From NCBI GenBank assembly GCA_900472395.1, contig UCHV01000033.1, forward strand, positions 1-37,915: DNA of 37,915 nt, written 5' to 3'. This DNA is from Hyphomicrobiales bacterium. Its GTDB lineage: Bacteria > Pseudomonadota > Alphaproteobacteria > Rhizobiales > Rhizobiaceae. The position numbers and the translations under genes were made by a program. Below are positions 28,008 through 36,806 of this stretch, piece by piece (positions within the stretch are counted from its first letter, which is position 1; each line of letters starts with the position of its first letter). Under the pieces are notes generated by a model. The model saw nothing but the letters and a program-made list of their open reading frames with translations. It made no database searches and was not told where the DNA came from.

Positions 28008-29945
28008 TTATTTTGCCTTGTCGAAGTACCACTGCGATAAGGTGGGCGCCGGATGCCAGAGGTTGCCGGTGATCGGAATGCCATCGACGACATTCTTCAA
28101 ATCCTTAGACACCATCATGTATTTCGGCATCGGGCGGGAGATGCCGATATTGAGGAAATTTTCTGCCGAGAGCGTCAGAAATTCCTTCATGCGGGCCTTG
28201 CGATCTTCGTCACTGGCAGACGCATTGACCTTGTCGTAAGCCGCCATCAGCGCCTTGATCTCGGCCGGCGGCTCCTCGCCCGTCTGCGGATTGGCGTACC
28301 ATTCCGCCCAACGCACGGCGAAGAAGATGTCAGCCTTCTGGAACGGCATGTAGCAACGCGGATCGGTATAAACCTCATTGAGGCCACCAACGCAGTTCCA
28401 GATATAGGCGTCCTGCTCGTTGGCGTTCCACATCGTATTGAGGCGTGCGCGATCGGTGGTGCGGATCTGGATGTCGATACCGACCTGCTTGGCGTATTCC
28501 TGCACCATCTGCACGATGTCGGGATAGGACAGGCCAAAGGCGTCTGCGACCATGAAGTTGATGGTGAAGCGCTTGCCGGTCTCGTCGAGGCGATAACCCT
28601 GCCCATCCTTGTTGGGCATGATCTTGTCGAGCGCAGCGCTGGCAGCAGCCGGATCATATTCCGTATACTGGGTCGCTTCCTTCTCGTTGAACAACTCGTG
28701 CTCCGGCTGGACCGCGACCTGCGCCGGGGCGCCCTGCCCCACATAAACCAGATCGATGATTTCCTGGCGGTTGATCGCATGGCTGAGCGCGATGCGGAAA
28801 TCCTTGTTCTGAAAAATCTTCTTTTTCACCGGATCGGTGGAGTTGAGATTGAGCAGGATGACCGCATCGTTGGCCGGCAGGTCCTTGACATCGACAAAGC
28901 GGAAATTGCCGCTTTCCTGACCATCGAACAGAACAGATTTGAAGGTGGCGTTATTGATGTGGCGGAAGGCGAAGTCGAACTCACCGGACGTCATCTTCAA
29001 GGCCATCAGCTGGGGATCGTCAAGCTTCGCCCAGGTAACATTGTCGATATAGGGCAGTTGATTCCCCTCGCTGTCGACCTTCCAGTAATAGGGATTGCGC
29101 TTGGCTGCGACCCGTTCGCCATCCGCGTAGGGAATGGTCAGAACCCATGGATTGAGTGTCGGCAGTTCAAGGTTCTGCCAATAGGCTGGCTGGAAGGTCA
29201 GCGAGATCTTGGAATTGAACAACGCCACCCAGTCGCCCGCGGCCGGATTGGCCTTAAGGAGATTAGGAATACCGTCCTTGTTATACTTTTCGTGGAATTG
29301 GCTCAGATAGTGCTTCGGGTAGATGACCGGCAGATGCCCCTGACCATAGGCCAGCTGCTGCAGGAACAGGCCATACGGCGAATCGAACTTGAACTCGACT
29401 GTCTGGCCGTCGATCTTGCGCACCTTGACCGGTTTGCCGGCGACAGTGAAGGTCGGGTTCTTGGCCGGTGAAAGCGCCGGGTTCATGAACACGTCTTCAT
29501 ACCAGAACATGATGTCATCAACGGTGAACGGCTGGCCGTCACTCCACTTCAGGCCCTTGCGAAGGGTAAAAGTGTAGGTGGTCGCATCATCCGAGGCGGT
29601 GAATTTTTCGGCCAGTGACGGTTCGACCTTGCTCCACTTCGGATCCCAGCGGACCAGCAGTTCGTTGGCAATGGTGCGCGTCAGATTGTATTGGTCGCCA
29701 TTGGCGAGGATCGTGGTGCGCAGCGTGCCGCCATATTTGCCGACGCCATCAATCGTAGTCTCGACAAACGGCTGTTCCGGCAATCGTTCCGTCACACCCG
29801 GCAGCTTACCGGCGTTGACCTGCTCGTCGAGCATCGGCGCCTGTTTGTACTCTGCTGCCCAGCACGACAGGCCTCCACCGGACATCGCGACCGTCGCAAT
29901 CGCAGCAGACAAGGCAAGACGCTTCAGCGCAAACCTATAATTCAT
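28008..29945 (-). CDS. Large family 5 ABC substrate-binding protein (cassette C)
   Basis: A 645-residue binding protein, over 100 residues longer than the other two in this window. The signal peptide runs about 31 residues (MNYRFALKRLALSAAIATVA, ending SCWAA before EYKQAP). Family motifs are GGTLRTTILANGDQYN at the mature N-terminus, TYTFTLRKGLKWSDGQPF and TVDDIMFWYED. Large proteins of this class include AgpA-like alpha-galactoside binding proteins of rhizobia as well as peptide binders, so the substrate need not be a peptide. It is the first gene of cassette C and divergent from the gntR-type gene. Given the downstream sugar-acid dehydratases, a glycoside or uronate-containing ligand is my preferred guess. 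Confidence 0.9.
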   Translation of the reverse strand: MNYRFALKRLALSAAIATVAMSGGGLSCWAAEYKQAPMLDEQVNAGKLPGVTERLPEQPFVETTIDGVGKYGGTLRTTILANGDQYNLTRTIANELLVRWDPKWSKVEPSLAEKFTASDDATTYTFTLRKGLKWSDGQPFTVDDIMFWYEDVFMNPALSPAKNPTFTVAGKPVKVRKIDGQTVEFKFDSPYGLFLQQLAYGQGHLPVIYPKHYLSQFHEKYNKDGIPNLLKANPAAGDWVALFNSKISLTFQPAYWQNLELPTLNPWVLTIPYADGERVAAKRNPYYWKVDSEGNQLPYIDNVTWAKLDDPQLMALKMTSGEFDFAFRHINNATFKSVLFDGQESGNFRFVDVKDLPANDAVILLNLNSTDPVKKKIFQNKDFRIALSHAINRQEIIDLVYVGQGAPAQVAVQPEHELFNEKEATQYTEYDPAAASAALDKIMPNKDGQGYRLDETGKRFTINFMVADAFGLSYPDIVQMVQEYAKQVGIDIQIRTTDRARLNTMWNANEQDAYIWNCVGGLNEVYTDPRCYMPFQKADIFFAVRWAEWYANPQTGEEPPAEIKALMAAYDKVNASASDEDRKARMKEFLTLSAENFLNIGISRPMPKYMMVSKDLKNVVDGIPITGNLWHPAPTLSQWYFDKAK

Positions 29946-30017
29946 GAACTCTCCTCCATGCCGGGTTCCGGCTCACCGCACCCTCCCGAGGCGCGAAATC
30001 ACACGAAAACTCGCCGA

Positions 30018-30048
30018 TCGTACATTATTTGTCAACAGCAATGTACGA
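30018..30048. promoter_or_regulatory. Candidate GntR operator in the divergent promoter of cassette C
   Basis: TCGTACATT at 30018-30026 and AATGTACGA at 30040-30048 are perfect 9-bp inverted repeats separated by 13 bases. They lie between the divergent binding-protein and gntR-type genes. On the minus strand the spacer contains TTGACA (30035-30030), a consensus -35 element, followed after 17 bases by a weak -10 candidate, so a protein bound here would cover the operon promoter. Half-sites 22 bp apart centre to centre suit a GntR dimer pair. Confidence 0.6.
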
Positions 30049-30102
30049 TTACGTATTTTTTGCTGGTGGCGATTGCATCGAAAATGCATTAAAGCGAACT
30101 TT

Positions 30103-30792
30103 ATGAGCAGAATTTCAAAGCTTTCCGACGCCATAACCGATCCATCACGGAGTGAAGACGTCGGCGCGTCGGTTTACGAGCAGCTGCGCGATGACATCAT
30201 TTCCGGACGGGTCAAGGCGAACGAACGGCTGAAGGTTGCCGAACTTGCCGGCCGGCTGGGCACGTCGACAAACCCGATCCGTGAAGCGTTGCAGCAGCTA
30301 CGCGGAGAAGGCTTCGTTGTCATGACGCCAAATCGAGGCGCGCGCGTGCGTCCCATCGATGAAGACTTCGTGCGCGACATTTGCGAGATAGAGATGCTGA
30401 TCGAGCCTGCGCTCACGCGCTGGTTTGTCGGCTTTGCCACGCAGGCCGATGTCGAGGAACTCGAACGCATCCAGGATGAAATCGAGGCTCTTAACTTCGG
30501 CGACGAGATGAAGCATTCGAATCTCGACCTGCGTTTTCATCAACTGATGTACGATCGCCATTACAATCGACACGCAGTCGAACTATGGGTGCGCCACCGT
30601 CACATACTCTGGGCAATCAGCCGTGGCTTTCCAACCTCTCTCAGCAGGCAAGCCAATGTACTCGGTGAACATCGCGAACTGATCGCATGCGTCAAAGCAC
30701 AGGATGCTCAAGGCGCGGCGGATGCCATCGGTCGTCACGTTGAGGGTTCAGGCAGGCACATCATTGAGCGGATGCGGCTTTTAAAGAGATGA
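30103..30792 (+). CDS. GntR family transcriptional regulator, FCD type (cassette C)
   Basis: A 229-residue GntR/FadR-type regulator. The winged helix-turn-helix is at about 22-88 (SVYEQLRDDIISGRVKANER, TSTNPIREALQQLRGEGFV). An all-helical FCD effector domain follows at about 92-222 with metal-ligand histidines in DLRFHQLMYD, GEHRELI and GRHVEGS. The start at 30103 (MSRISKLSDA) gives the usual length; the frame is open upstream to 29944 but without homology. Ribosome binding is weak (AAAGCGAA). FCD regulators of this branch often sense sugar acids or other carboxylates, which fits the dehydratase genes of the divergent operon. Probable local repressor. Confidence 0.92.
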   Translation: MSRISKLSDAITDPSRSEDVGASVYEQLRDDIISGRVKANERLKVAELAGRLGTSTNPIREALQQLRGEGFVVMTPNRGARVRPIDEDFVRDICEIEMLIEPALTRWFVGFATQADVEELERIQDEIEALNFGDEMKHSNLDLRFHQLMYDRHYNRHAVELWVRHRHILWAISRGFPTSLSRQANVLGEHRELIACVKAQDAQGAADAIGRHVEGSGRHIIERMRLLKR

Positions 30793-30900
30793 CCCACCCC
30801 TGGTGCGTTATGAGCTCTTGATGGGCTCGGGACCGTTAACCCGGTAGATTTCCCTCTAGCGCAGCCAGATTAGATAACCGGTCGAGAAAATCTCTGTGAG

Positions 30901-31302
30901 TTACCCAGTCCAGTCTTCGACGCGTAAGCCCGCTACGCGATCGAACTCGCGGCGGTTGTTTGTGACGACGATCAATCCGCGCGAGCGAGCGTGCCCTGCG
31001 ATCAATTGATCGTATGGACCAATGGGCGTTCCCTTTTGTGCAAGTTCAGCACGCAACTGGCCAGTATGGGTTGCTGCTATCTCGTCATAAGCTAGCACTT
31101 CCAGACGTGCGGCAAACCCCTCGACGACGGCCAGGTTGCGTTCTGGGCTAGCCGATTTCTCTGCTCCATAGATCAGCTCCATCAGGCTGATTGAACTCAT
31201 ACAAAGCTGACCGTGGTGGCGATTGAACGCTTCTCGCGCGTGCTCTGGTTTGTTCTTGATGGTGAAGATGCAGATGTTGGTGTCCAGCATGTACTTCAAC
31301 AT
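30901..31302 (-). CDS. vapC: VapC-type PIN-domain ribonuclease toxin
   Basis: A 133-residue PIN-domain toxin. Acidic residues expected to hold the metal are Asp7 (MLDTNICI), Glu42 (SLMELIYG), Asp98 (GPYDQLIAG) and the C-terminal TNNRREFDR stretch. Family members cut tRNA or rRNA and stop growth unless held by the VapB partner. The gene starts at the stop of the antitoxin gene (TGATG overlap), the standard order. Complete and of normal length, so probably functional. Confidence 0.93.
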   Translation of the reverse strand: MLKYMLDTNICIFTIKNKPEHAREAFNRHHGQLCMSSISLMELIYGAEKSASPERNLAVVEGFAARLEVLAYDEIAATHTGQLRAELAQKGTPIGPYDQLIAGHARSRGLIVVTNNRREFDRVAGLRVEDWTG

Positions 31303-31532
31303 CAGAATGCCTCGCGCTCCTGCAACGCAGGCTGATCCCGTTCGCTCATAAAGTCGAAGGTCGCGGCGGTGCCGTCGAACCAGCTATCCCACACCTCACC
31401 TACAGGGGCTATGATGCGAGTACGCCCGACGACAACGATATCGACACGCTTCACATCTTCCGGAAGAGCGACTGCCTTTGGTAGCCGGATAGCCTGGCTA
31501 CGATTACTCTGGAATACCGCACCCTGCTCCAT
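31302..31532 (-). CDS. vapB: VapB-type antitoxin
   Basis: A 76-residue antitoxin with an N-terminal AbrB-type swapped-hairpin DNA-binding part (GAVFQSNRSQAIRLPKAVAL) and a C-terminal tail that would wrap the toxin (VWDSWFDGT, then FMSERDQPALQEREAF). The ATG at 31532 is chosen because AGGAGA lies six bases upstream; an earlier start at 31556 lies before that site. It binds VapC and represses its own promoter. Confidence 0.9.
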   Translation of the reverse strand: MEQGAVFQSNRSQAIRLPKAVALPEDVKRVDIVVVGRTRIIAPVGEVWDSWFDGTAATFDFMSERDQPALQEREAF

Positions 31533-31545
31533 CGCACTCTCCTCT

Positions 31546-31568
31546 GGCATATACAAATGGGATATGCC
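31546..31568. promoter_or_regulatory. Candidate VapB operator
   Basis: GGCATAT (31546-31552) and ATATGCC (31562-31568) form a perfect inverted repeat with a nine-base spacer directly upstream of vapB. A second similar piece (CAATGGGATAT near 31597-31607) repeats the right half (CAAATGGGATAT near 31554-31565). This is where VapBC complexes normally bind. Confidence 0.5.
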
Positions 31569-31598
31569 GAAAGCTAATGCGTAGCTAAGGATATGTCA

Positions 31599-31718
31599 AT
31601 GGGATATACATCGGCATTGGATAACGCAAACGATCCTGGTACCATTTTCGTCGAACAGGTAAAACGCCGGCTGCGAAAAATACTCGATCAGGTACGGGGG
31701 GCGGCACAAGGGGTCTGA
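31599..31718 (+). CDS. Possible 39-residue small protein
   Basis: An ATG at 31599 opens a short frame reading MGYTSALDNANDPGTIFVEQ and then a basic helix (KRRLRKILDQVRG) to a TGA at 31716. AAGG lies eight bases upstream. The composition looks coding, but it could also be the start of a lost gene, as I do not recognise it. It is divergent from vapB across the same control region. Confidence 0.25.
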   Translation: MGYTSALDNANDPGTIFVEQVKRRLRKILDQVRGAAQGV

Positions 31719-33086
31719 GTCATTCAACTCGGATGTGAAGAGCATCGCTTCAGGATCGGTTGCCCCTATTTCTTCACCTCGAACGGATCAGAACCTCTGA
31801 CCCGCAGTTGCCTAACCTCAAATAACTTAAATTCCTCATCTTTACCTCCAAGGTATCAATAATTGTGATCGCACACAGACATATCGCGCAGCGGTACGAT
31901 CGGCGCTGTTTTTATCGAGTAGTCCGGCCCGCCATCATGCGCAAACTCATTCCCCTGCCTGCAGGCAGTTTGAATTCGGCATCACGCTTGGCCAGAGCGG
32001 ACAGCTCCCCAATCCTTTTTCAGGAGAAAGCTACGAAGACACGCTCAGAAAAGCTGAGGACCAAAAGCCAAGCGAACAGAAAGACATCACTCGCGAACAA
32101 CCGCAGGTGGATTCCATCCTTCCAACGAAAAGCCCGCTGCAGGAGGCGGGCAGCAGGCTTTTCAAATGGATTAGACAGCGACTGGGAGGAGAATGTCACT
32201 GGTTTCCGAGTCCACTCGACAGGAGGTGTGATGTTTCGCTGGCGCTACTTGTACGATCACGCGTCGCGGCAGCAATCCGGGTGTCAGAGATACAGCTATC
32301 CACGAGAAGCATACGCCTAGCGGGGTAAGCAACAAAATACCCAGACGGGCTAACTAATCGTTGGCTACCCGAGTTTTTGGGAACGCCTTTTCGCCGTGTC
32401 AATCCTCATGGCGAATGTCCTCAGTGAGATCGCCTCCTGCGTCCGTACATCAGACGGGGACGGCGTCCTGGCCGTAATCTCGGGCGACAGGCGATGGTTC
32501 GGATCCGCCGAGGAAGTACCCGAGACATCTAGGCCCCGCTGTTCTCTCAGCTCCAAAATCATGCTCACGAGGCCCATAGATAAGATCATCCTGTTATCGG
32601 TTCTCGGAAATCTAGCATGACAATACTCAAGAAAAACTAAAATCGCGTGTCAAGCAACTGGACCCGCCAACCACCAGCTTAGATCACAACTCGATTTTCA
32701 GATCACCGAATGACACTCCTCCGCGTAGCTGATTGCGGCTAGCAAGTGGCCGCGTGTTCTCCGGTCATCTTCCGAGGCGCGCTAGAACGAGACATGACCG
32801 CGGCGCGGAAATGCCAATTGACGGAGGCGCGGGGCCTGCAGAAAGTCGCCTTGCTACGACTTCTTTTCAGTGGCGTGTCGGACGATGTCCCTGCGGACGT
32901 CCTCACGAAGAGCGGTCACACGAAAAACAAGCCCGCCAGGCCGAGGAGAAACGGTAACGCCAACGGCACCCAGAACCGCGCGTCGGTCGAGCAGATTGGA
33001 TACCGTAGCGAGGCTGGTGGCACGATGCACACGGTACGTTAGGGGCAGTATGGCGCTGCCAATATTGTAGCGATGCAGTTCAATGA
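31719..33086. other. About 1.4 kb without a convincing gene
   Basis: Several short frames have coding-like composition but no recognisable family. On the plus strand about 31969-32328 reads FEFGITLGQSGQLPNPFSGE and goes on rich in E, K, Q and P, ending RSIRLAG, with no clear start. On the minus strand 32365-32589 could encode 74 residues starting MILSMGLVSMILELREQ, and 32880-33170 is open but lacks a start. These may be decayed genes of the plasticity region that also holds the recombinase fragment. Base composition is lower in GC than in the transporter cassettes. Confidence 0.4.
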
Positions 33087-33461
33087 TCAGCGTGTCGTCA
33101 AGATAAGCGGCGACGATTGTTTGGATTGTTCCATCAGCACGCGAGGGGTTGGAGCCCGGTGAGGATCGCCGATGAACTCATAGCACGTGGTGTTGCAGGA
33201 CCCGGCGGCAGGAGATGGCAAGCGACGGCCATCCGCGCTCACCGTCGCGGAAGCGGTATTCTCAACAATCAGGCTTATATCGGATTGATCGTTTTCAACC
33301 GACTTGCCTACCGGAAAAATCCCACTACCGAACACCAGGTGTCACGGGAGAATGCTGCCAACCTGCATGTTGTCCAGGAGGACACATCCGCCAGGATCGT
33401 CGATGATGCCCTTTGGAAGGAAGTGAAGTCACGGCAAGTGAACTGGCCTGGGGAACATTAA
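33087..33461 (+). pseudogene. Fragment of a large serine recombinase
   Basis: The frame gives LFGLFHQHARGWSPVRIADE, GPGGRRW, GILNNQAYIGLIVFNR, and then RIVDDALWKEVKSRQ before a stop at 33459-33461. This is the 'Recombinase' domain that follows the catalytic domain in large serine integrases and resolvase-like proteins. The N-terminal catalytic serine domain and the long C-terminal zinc-ribbon and coiled-coil part are both missing, so it cannot recombine DNA. It marks an earlier mobile element in the toxin-antitoxin region. Confidence 0.75.
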
Positions 33462-33512
33462 CGAACAGCGAAGCGGCTCTGGTGTGCCTCGATCTAAAAA
33501 CGTGATGGCAAG

Positions 33513-34766
33513 CTAGTCGGCGCGGGTATCTAGAATTGGAGTCATGAGTTTGACGTGCGCATCTATCCGTTCGAGCACTTTTGTCGGGACGACCTCGCGC
33601 TCCCGCATCGACCACCAGATCTGGTTCACGCGCTCGACGGTATCGACCACCGCTGCGATAACTGCAGCTTCCGGCAAGCGCGCACGGTTTGCGAACGCTT
33701 TCCAGCGCTGAGTATTCAGTGCTTTGAAGCGGCGTTCGCCGGCCACGGACAGCGCCATGGCATCTGCCGGGATGTAGGGAACCGTCGAGAGGACATCGTA
33801 GACCGGCGCAAGCTCAGGCTTGTCACCCGCTCCGCAATAAATCAGCGACCAATTCTTTAAGTGCATGTCACCGTTTCCGGTGAGAGCAGCCAGAGCCAAC
33901 CGTCGGACAAATTCCAGCGCTGCGGCTGAGGACACGGCAACGTTCAGGGCTGCGGCGATATCGTGATACGCTCCCCCTTCATATTTGCGGGAAGGATAGA
34001 TGCCGAATACCTGCGCGAAATCTTCGATATGGATCCGCGTGGGCCCTGTGCCGCGATCGAAGCGTTTAATGAGCAGGACCTTTCCATCCGAGAGCGTCTC
34101 AAACTCTTTCGGAATACCTTCGAATTCTGATTGCTCGACAAGTTCGCGGCCCGGCACGTCCATGCCGATCGCTTCGGCCAGAGCGAGATTAGCATATTCG
34201 TTTTCCGAAACACCTGGAAACGATGTCGACGGAAACTTGGCAATATACGAACCTTGCTCGTCCCCCAAGGCCAAGGTAAGGCCACCGCCCTTGCCGGTAT
34301 TCTTGATGACCGAAAGCTTCATCTGCACACCGGCAAGGGAAAACCGGGCTTTCGGTTTGGGACGCGACGGATCATCGAATGGAGCAACTGCCCCCTCACT
34401 GGGCACGATGCGGACAGCGCCCGGCAGATCCGTGCCGAGTGCGGCGAGTAGATCGAAATCATTCCCGGCGCGAACGCTGCCGGCGTGGTGCTTTTCCATC
34501 GCCTCGCGCAGCTTGTCCTCTGGAAGAAGATTGGCAAAGAATGCCGGCAAGGCCCTGGCGACAGGCTTCGGATTTTTGCGCAATCCCCCGCTTGCCGCCC
34601 GGAAGGAAAGGCTCAACACAGGAAAGCCACCCGTCGCGCGATAGCCTTCCTCAAAACTGAACGCATTGAAGTCACCAGGCGTCCGGACGATCGTGCCGAC
34701 CTTTAGATCGTTCAGCATCACCTCAAGCGACGAGATGGACTTTGGATCAAGGTACGCATCAGGCAT
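33513..34766 (-). CDS. hipA: HipA family serine/threonine kinase toxin, intact copy
   Basis: A 417-residue HipA-type kinase. The N-terminal subdomain (about 1-100) ends in ALPAFFANLLPED. Kinase elements are the Ser-containing loop FSLAGVQMK around Ser143, the ATP-binding lysine in YIAKFPS (Lys177), catalytic Asp300 in GNGDMHLKNWS and the metal-binding Asp324 in PVYDVLS. HipA kinases phosphorylate aminoacyl-tRNA synthetases and cause dormancy, balanced by HipB. The start is at 34766 or 34772; both ATGs overlap the end of the antitoxin gene. All key residues are present, so this copy looks active. Confidence 0.92.
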   Translation of the reverse strand: MPDAYLDPKSISSLEVMLNDLKVGTIVRTPGDFNAFSFEEGYRATGGFPVLSLSFRAASGGLRKNPKPVARALPAFFANLLPEDKLREAMEKHHAGSVRAGNDFDLLAALGTDLPGAVRIVPSEGAVAPFDDPSRPKPKARFSLAGVQMKLSVIKNTGKGGGLTLALGDEQGSYIAKFPSTSFPGVSENEYANLALAEAIGMDVPGRELVEQSEFEGIPKEFETLSDGKVLLIKRFDRGTGPTRIHIEDFAQVFGIYPSRKYEGGAYHDIAAALNVAVSSAAALEFVRRLALAALTGNGDMHLKNWSLIYCGAGDKPELAPVYDVLSTVPYIPADAMALSVAGERRFKALNTQRWKAFANRARLPEAAVIAAVVDTVERVNQIWWSMREREVVPTKVLERIDAHVKLMTPILDTRAD

Positions 34767-35085
34767 CGACATCACCATCGGGGCTGGCAACGAAAGCAGG
34801 CAAATCATCGTCGCTGTCGTACGGCTGTAGTAGTGCATTGACCGCCGGCACCATTGCCTGCGGGATGAACATCAGTTCAAACCCTAACGCACGCGCGATA
34901 TTGATCAGCGTTGTCGTGCGGGCAGCGCTGCTTCCGGCTTCGATCTCGCGATAGCGTGGGCGCGTTATGCCAGCCATGTCGGCGACCTGCTCCTGGGTCA
35001 AAGCCAAGCCTTTCCGCGCCGCCTTCAAAAGACCGCCTATCTCCACCAATGCATCCGAGTTCGCCACCACATGATATCCAAACAT
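34759..35085 (-). CDS. hipB: HipB family antitoxin (XRE helix-turn-helix)
   Basis: A 108-residue antitoxin with an XRE-type helix-turn-helix at about 15-75 (LLKAARKGLALTQEQVADMA, then ITRPRYREIEAG and NIARALGFELMF). The flexible acidic tail ends SPDGDVDA. The stop overlaps the start of hipA. The ATG at 35085 has no good ribosome binding site and a GTG a few codons later is possible. It would bind HipA and repress the operon. Candidate operators lie 69-106 bp upstream. Confidence 0.9.
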   Translation of the reverse strand: MFGYHVVANSDALVEIGGLLKAARKGLALTQEQVADMAGITRPRYREIEAGSSAARTTTLINIARALGFELMFIPQAMVPAVNALLQPYDSDDDLPAFVASPDGDVDA

Positions 35086-35570
35086 ATTTTTTGTAACATA
35101 ATGATACGTTTAAATATCTCACATGCCTGACAATATCAAGAATTAGATCTGAATAAGGATCATCCTTAGCAACACGATCCCTATAAGGATCATTTCAAAT
35201 GCCTTGGATGGGTTTGGGGGAAGCCAAGATCGATCTCGCTTTCCACTAATTTTATTAGAGGTCGCCGCATGTTTCCGCTGCCCCTCGGCTTTGATGCCTG
35301 AGAGAAATGGAAACGAGCCTGCAGATGGTCAACCTCAACGACGAAACCATCCGGGGCTGCCCCGGACCGCATCATTAATTTGCAGACAAGGCGAACGACA
35401 ACACGAATGTCGTAATGGCAGGCGAGCACAAGGCCTTCTACTACGTACCAGCCTTCATGCCGGAAGGCCGCTGGCGGCTGAGGTGGTTTCCGGCCTGAAC
35501 ACCCAAGACGCCATTGAGATCGCCAACAGGCTGAACCAGACGACCGCATGCTTCATCAAGAAGCGTCCTT
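35086..35570. other. Gap between the two hipBA modules
   Basis: The right part of this 485-bp gap (about 35310-35560, plus strand) has fragments that read like a decayed small gene: VNLNDETIRG, then ANDNTNVVMAGEHKAFYYVP, and in another frame GLNTQDAIEIANRLNQTT. Stops and frame changes break it, and I cannot name it. The left part holds the operator-like palindromes of the first hipB. Confidence 0.35.
35154..35191. promoter_or_regulatory. Candidate operator pair for the first hipBA module
   Basis: Two palindromes lie close together: TAAGGATCATCCTTA at 35154-35168 (7-bp arms around one base) and GATCC-CTATAA-GGATC at 35176-35191. The ten bases TAAGGATCAT repeat with a 30-bp offset (35154 and 35184). 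The E. coli HipB operator is TATCC-N8-GGATA, so ATCC/GGAT half-sites upstream of a hipB gene are suggestive. Distance to the start is longer than usual. Confidence 0.5.
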
Positions 35571-36806
35571 TCACTCTTCGCCGGTGACAATCGGCAAAGT
35601 CGCAAGATGCTTGTCGATGGTCTCGACAACATCGTGATGCAAAGGGAGGTTGGCCTTTTCGACCTCCCATCGGTCCATAAATAAAGTGACTGTTTCCTTG
35701 GTTGTGTCGAGCACAAGTTTCTTCGGCAGGTTTGCCTTTGCCGAGAGATGCGCGAGCTCATCCAACGTAAATCCGGTGAACTCTTTCGTTCGGCTAAAGG
35801 TCAGCGCGGACTTGTCGTTCGCGATGTATGGGATAGTGGACACGAAGTCATACGCTGGAGCAAGGCGGGCGTGTCGCCGATCGGGATAGATCAGGGACCA
35901 ATTCTTCAGGTGCATGTCGCCGTTGCCGATCAGGACGTTGAACGTCAGGCGGCGGATGAATTCGGCCACATCATCCTGATCGGATTCGGACGCGACTACC
36001 GATATCAGATTGCGGTAACTTGCCTTCTTGTACTTATTCTCTGGGGACACGTTAAAGACTTGGGCGAAATCCTCTATATGCGTGACGCTGCCATCCTCAT
36101 TGCGATCAAAGCGTTCAATGACGAAGGCCTGTTGCCCGGTCTTCTCAACCCCGTCCGGCAGATTACCGATCGATCGCACATCGATCAGACCGATCGTAGG
36201 CACATTGATCCCAACCATCCTGGCAAGGCTCATCATCGAGAATTCGTTTTCCGGGACGTGTTCAAACTCGCGAGAGGGGAGTTTGACGATCCGATTGCCG
36301 CCGACGCCGCTTGTTGGAATGGTCAGCCCGCCGCTCGCAATTTGTACCGCTGAGAATTTGAGTTGAACACCCGCCAATGAAAACCGCATAGCATCTTCAG
36401 CAGCTTCCTTGGCGGCTTCCCCTTCCAAGACGTTATGCACTTCGTCTGGCCATTCTTCGCCGTGCGCTGGGACGACGGTGATCGCGCCGGGCAGGTCCTG
36501 CCCAAGCACCCATAGGAGGAAGAACTCGCGGTCAATATGGATGTCTGCCTTCTCAGCCAGATACCTGCGCAAATGCCCCTCCGGCAGGAGATTGGAGAAT
36601 TAGGGCATCAGCTTGATTTTGTATGGCCGGAAATCCGTAATCAGATCGCCGAGGCTATCCTTGAACTGGAGGCCGAGGGTCGGCCTTTCGGGGTTTTCGA
36701 CGTAGGCTTCATTGAACGCAAAAAGCGTCTTTTCGGCTCCGACATAGGTAATCGTGCCAATTTCTTCACCATAGAGGCGCACGCTTAGAACGGATACATC
36801 AGGCAT
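35571..36806 (-). pseudogene. Second hipA, split by one in-frame TAA (N-terminal domain + HipT-like kinase)
   Basis: From the ATG at 36806 the frame encodes 68 residues (MPDVSVLSVRLYGEEIGTIT onward to KIKLMP) that match the N-terminal subdomain of HipA, then a TAA at 36600-36602. Without any shift the same frame continues FSNLLPEGHLRRYL and gives a full kinase to 35571: Ser in RFSLAGVQLK, Lys in RIVKLPS, Asp in GNGDMHLKNWS and Asp in PAYDFVS. In the neighbouring intact hipA the stop position aligns with an aromatic residue (ALPAFFANLLPE), so TAA probably replaced a tyrosine codon. A TTG at 36572, preceded by GGAGGGG, could start a separate 333-residue kinase. Either the gene is dead or it works as two chains, as in HipBST systems. 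All other residues are well kept. Confidence 0.8.

Noticed and set aside
28053..29471. Plus-strand frame of 472 codons
   Set aside because: Antisense of the large binding-protein gene; no recognisable domain and no ribosome binding site.
29852..29945. Lipoprotein signal on the large binding protein (Cys28)
   Set aside because: The residues before the cysteine (GLS) do not form a good lipobox; cleavage after CWAA by signal peptidase I fits better.
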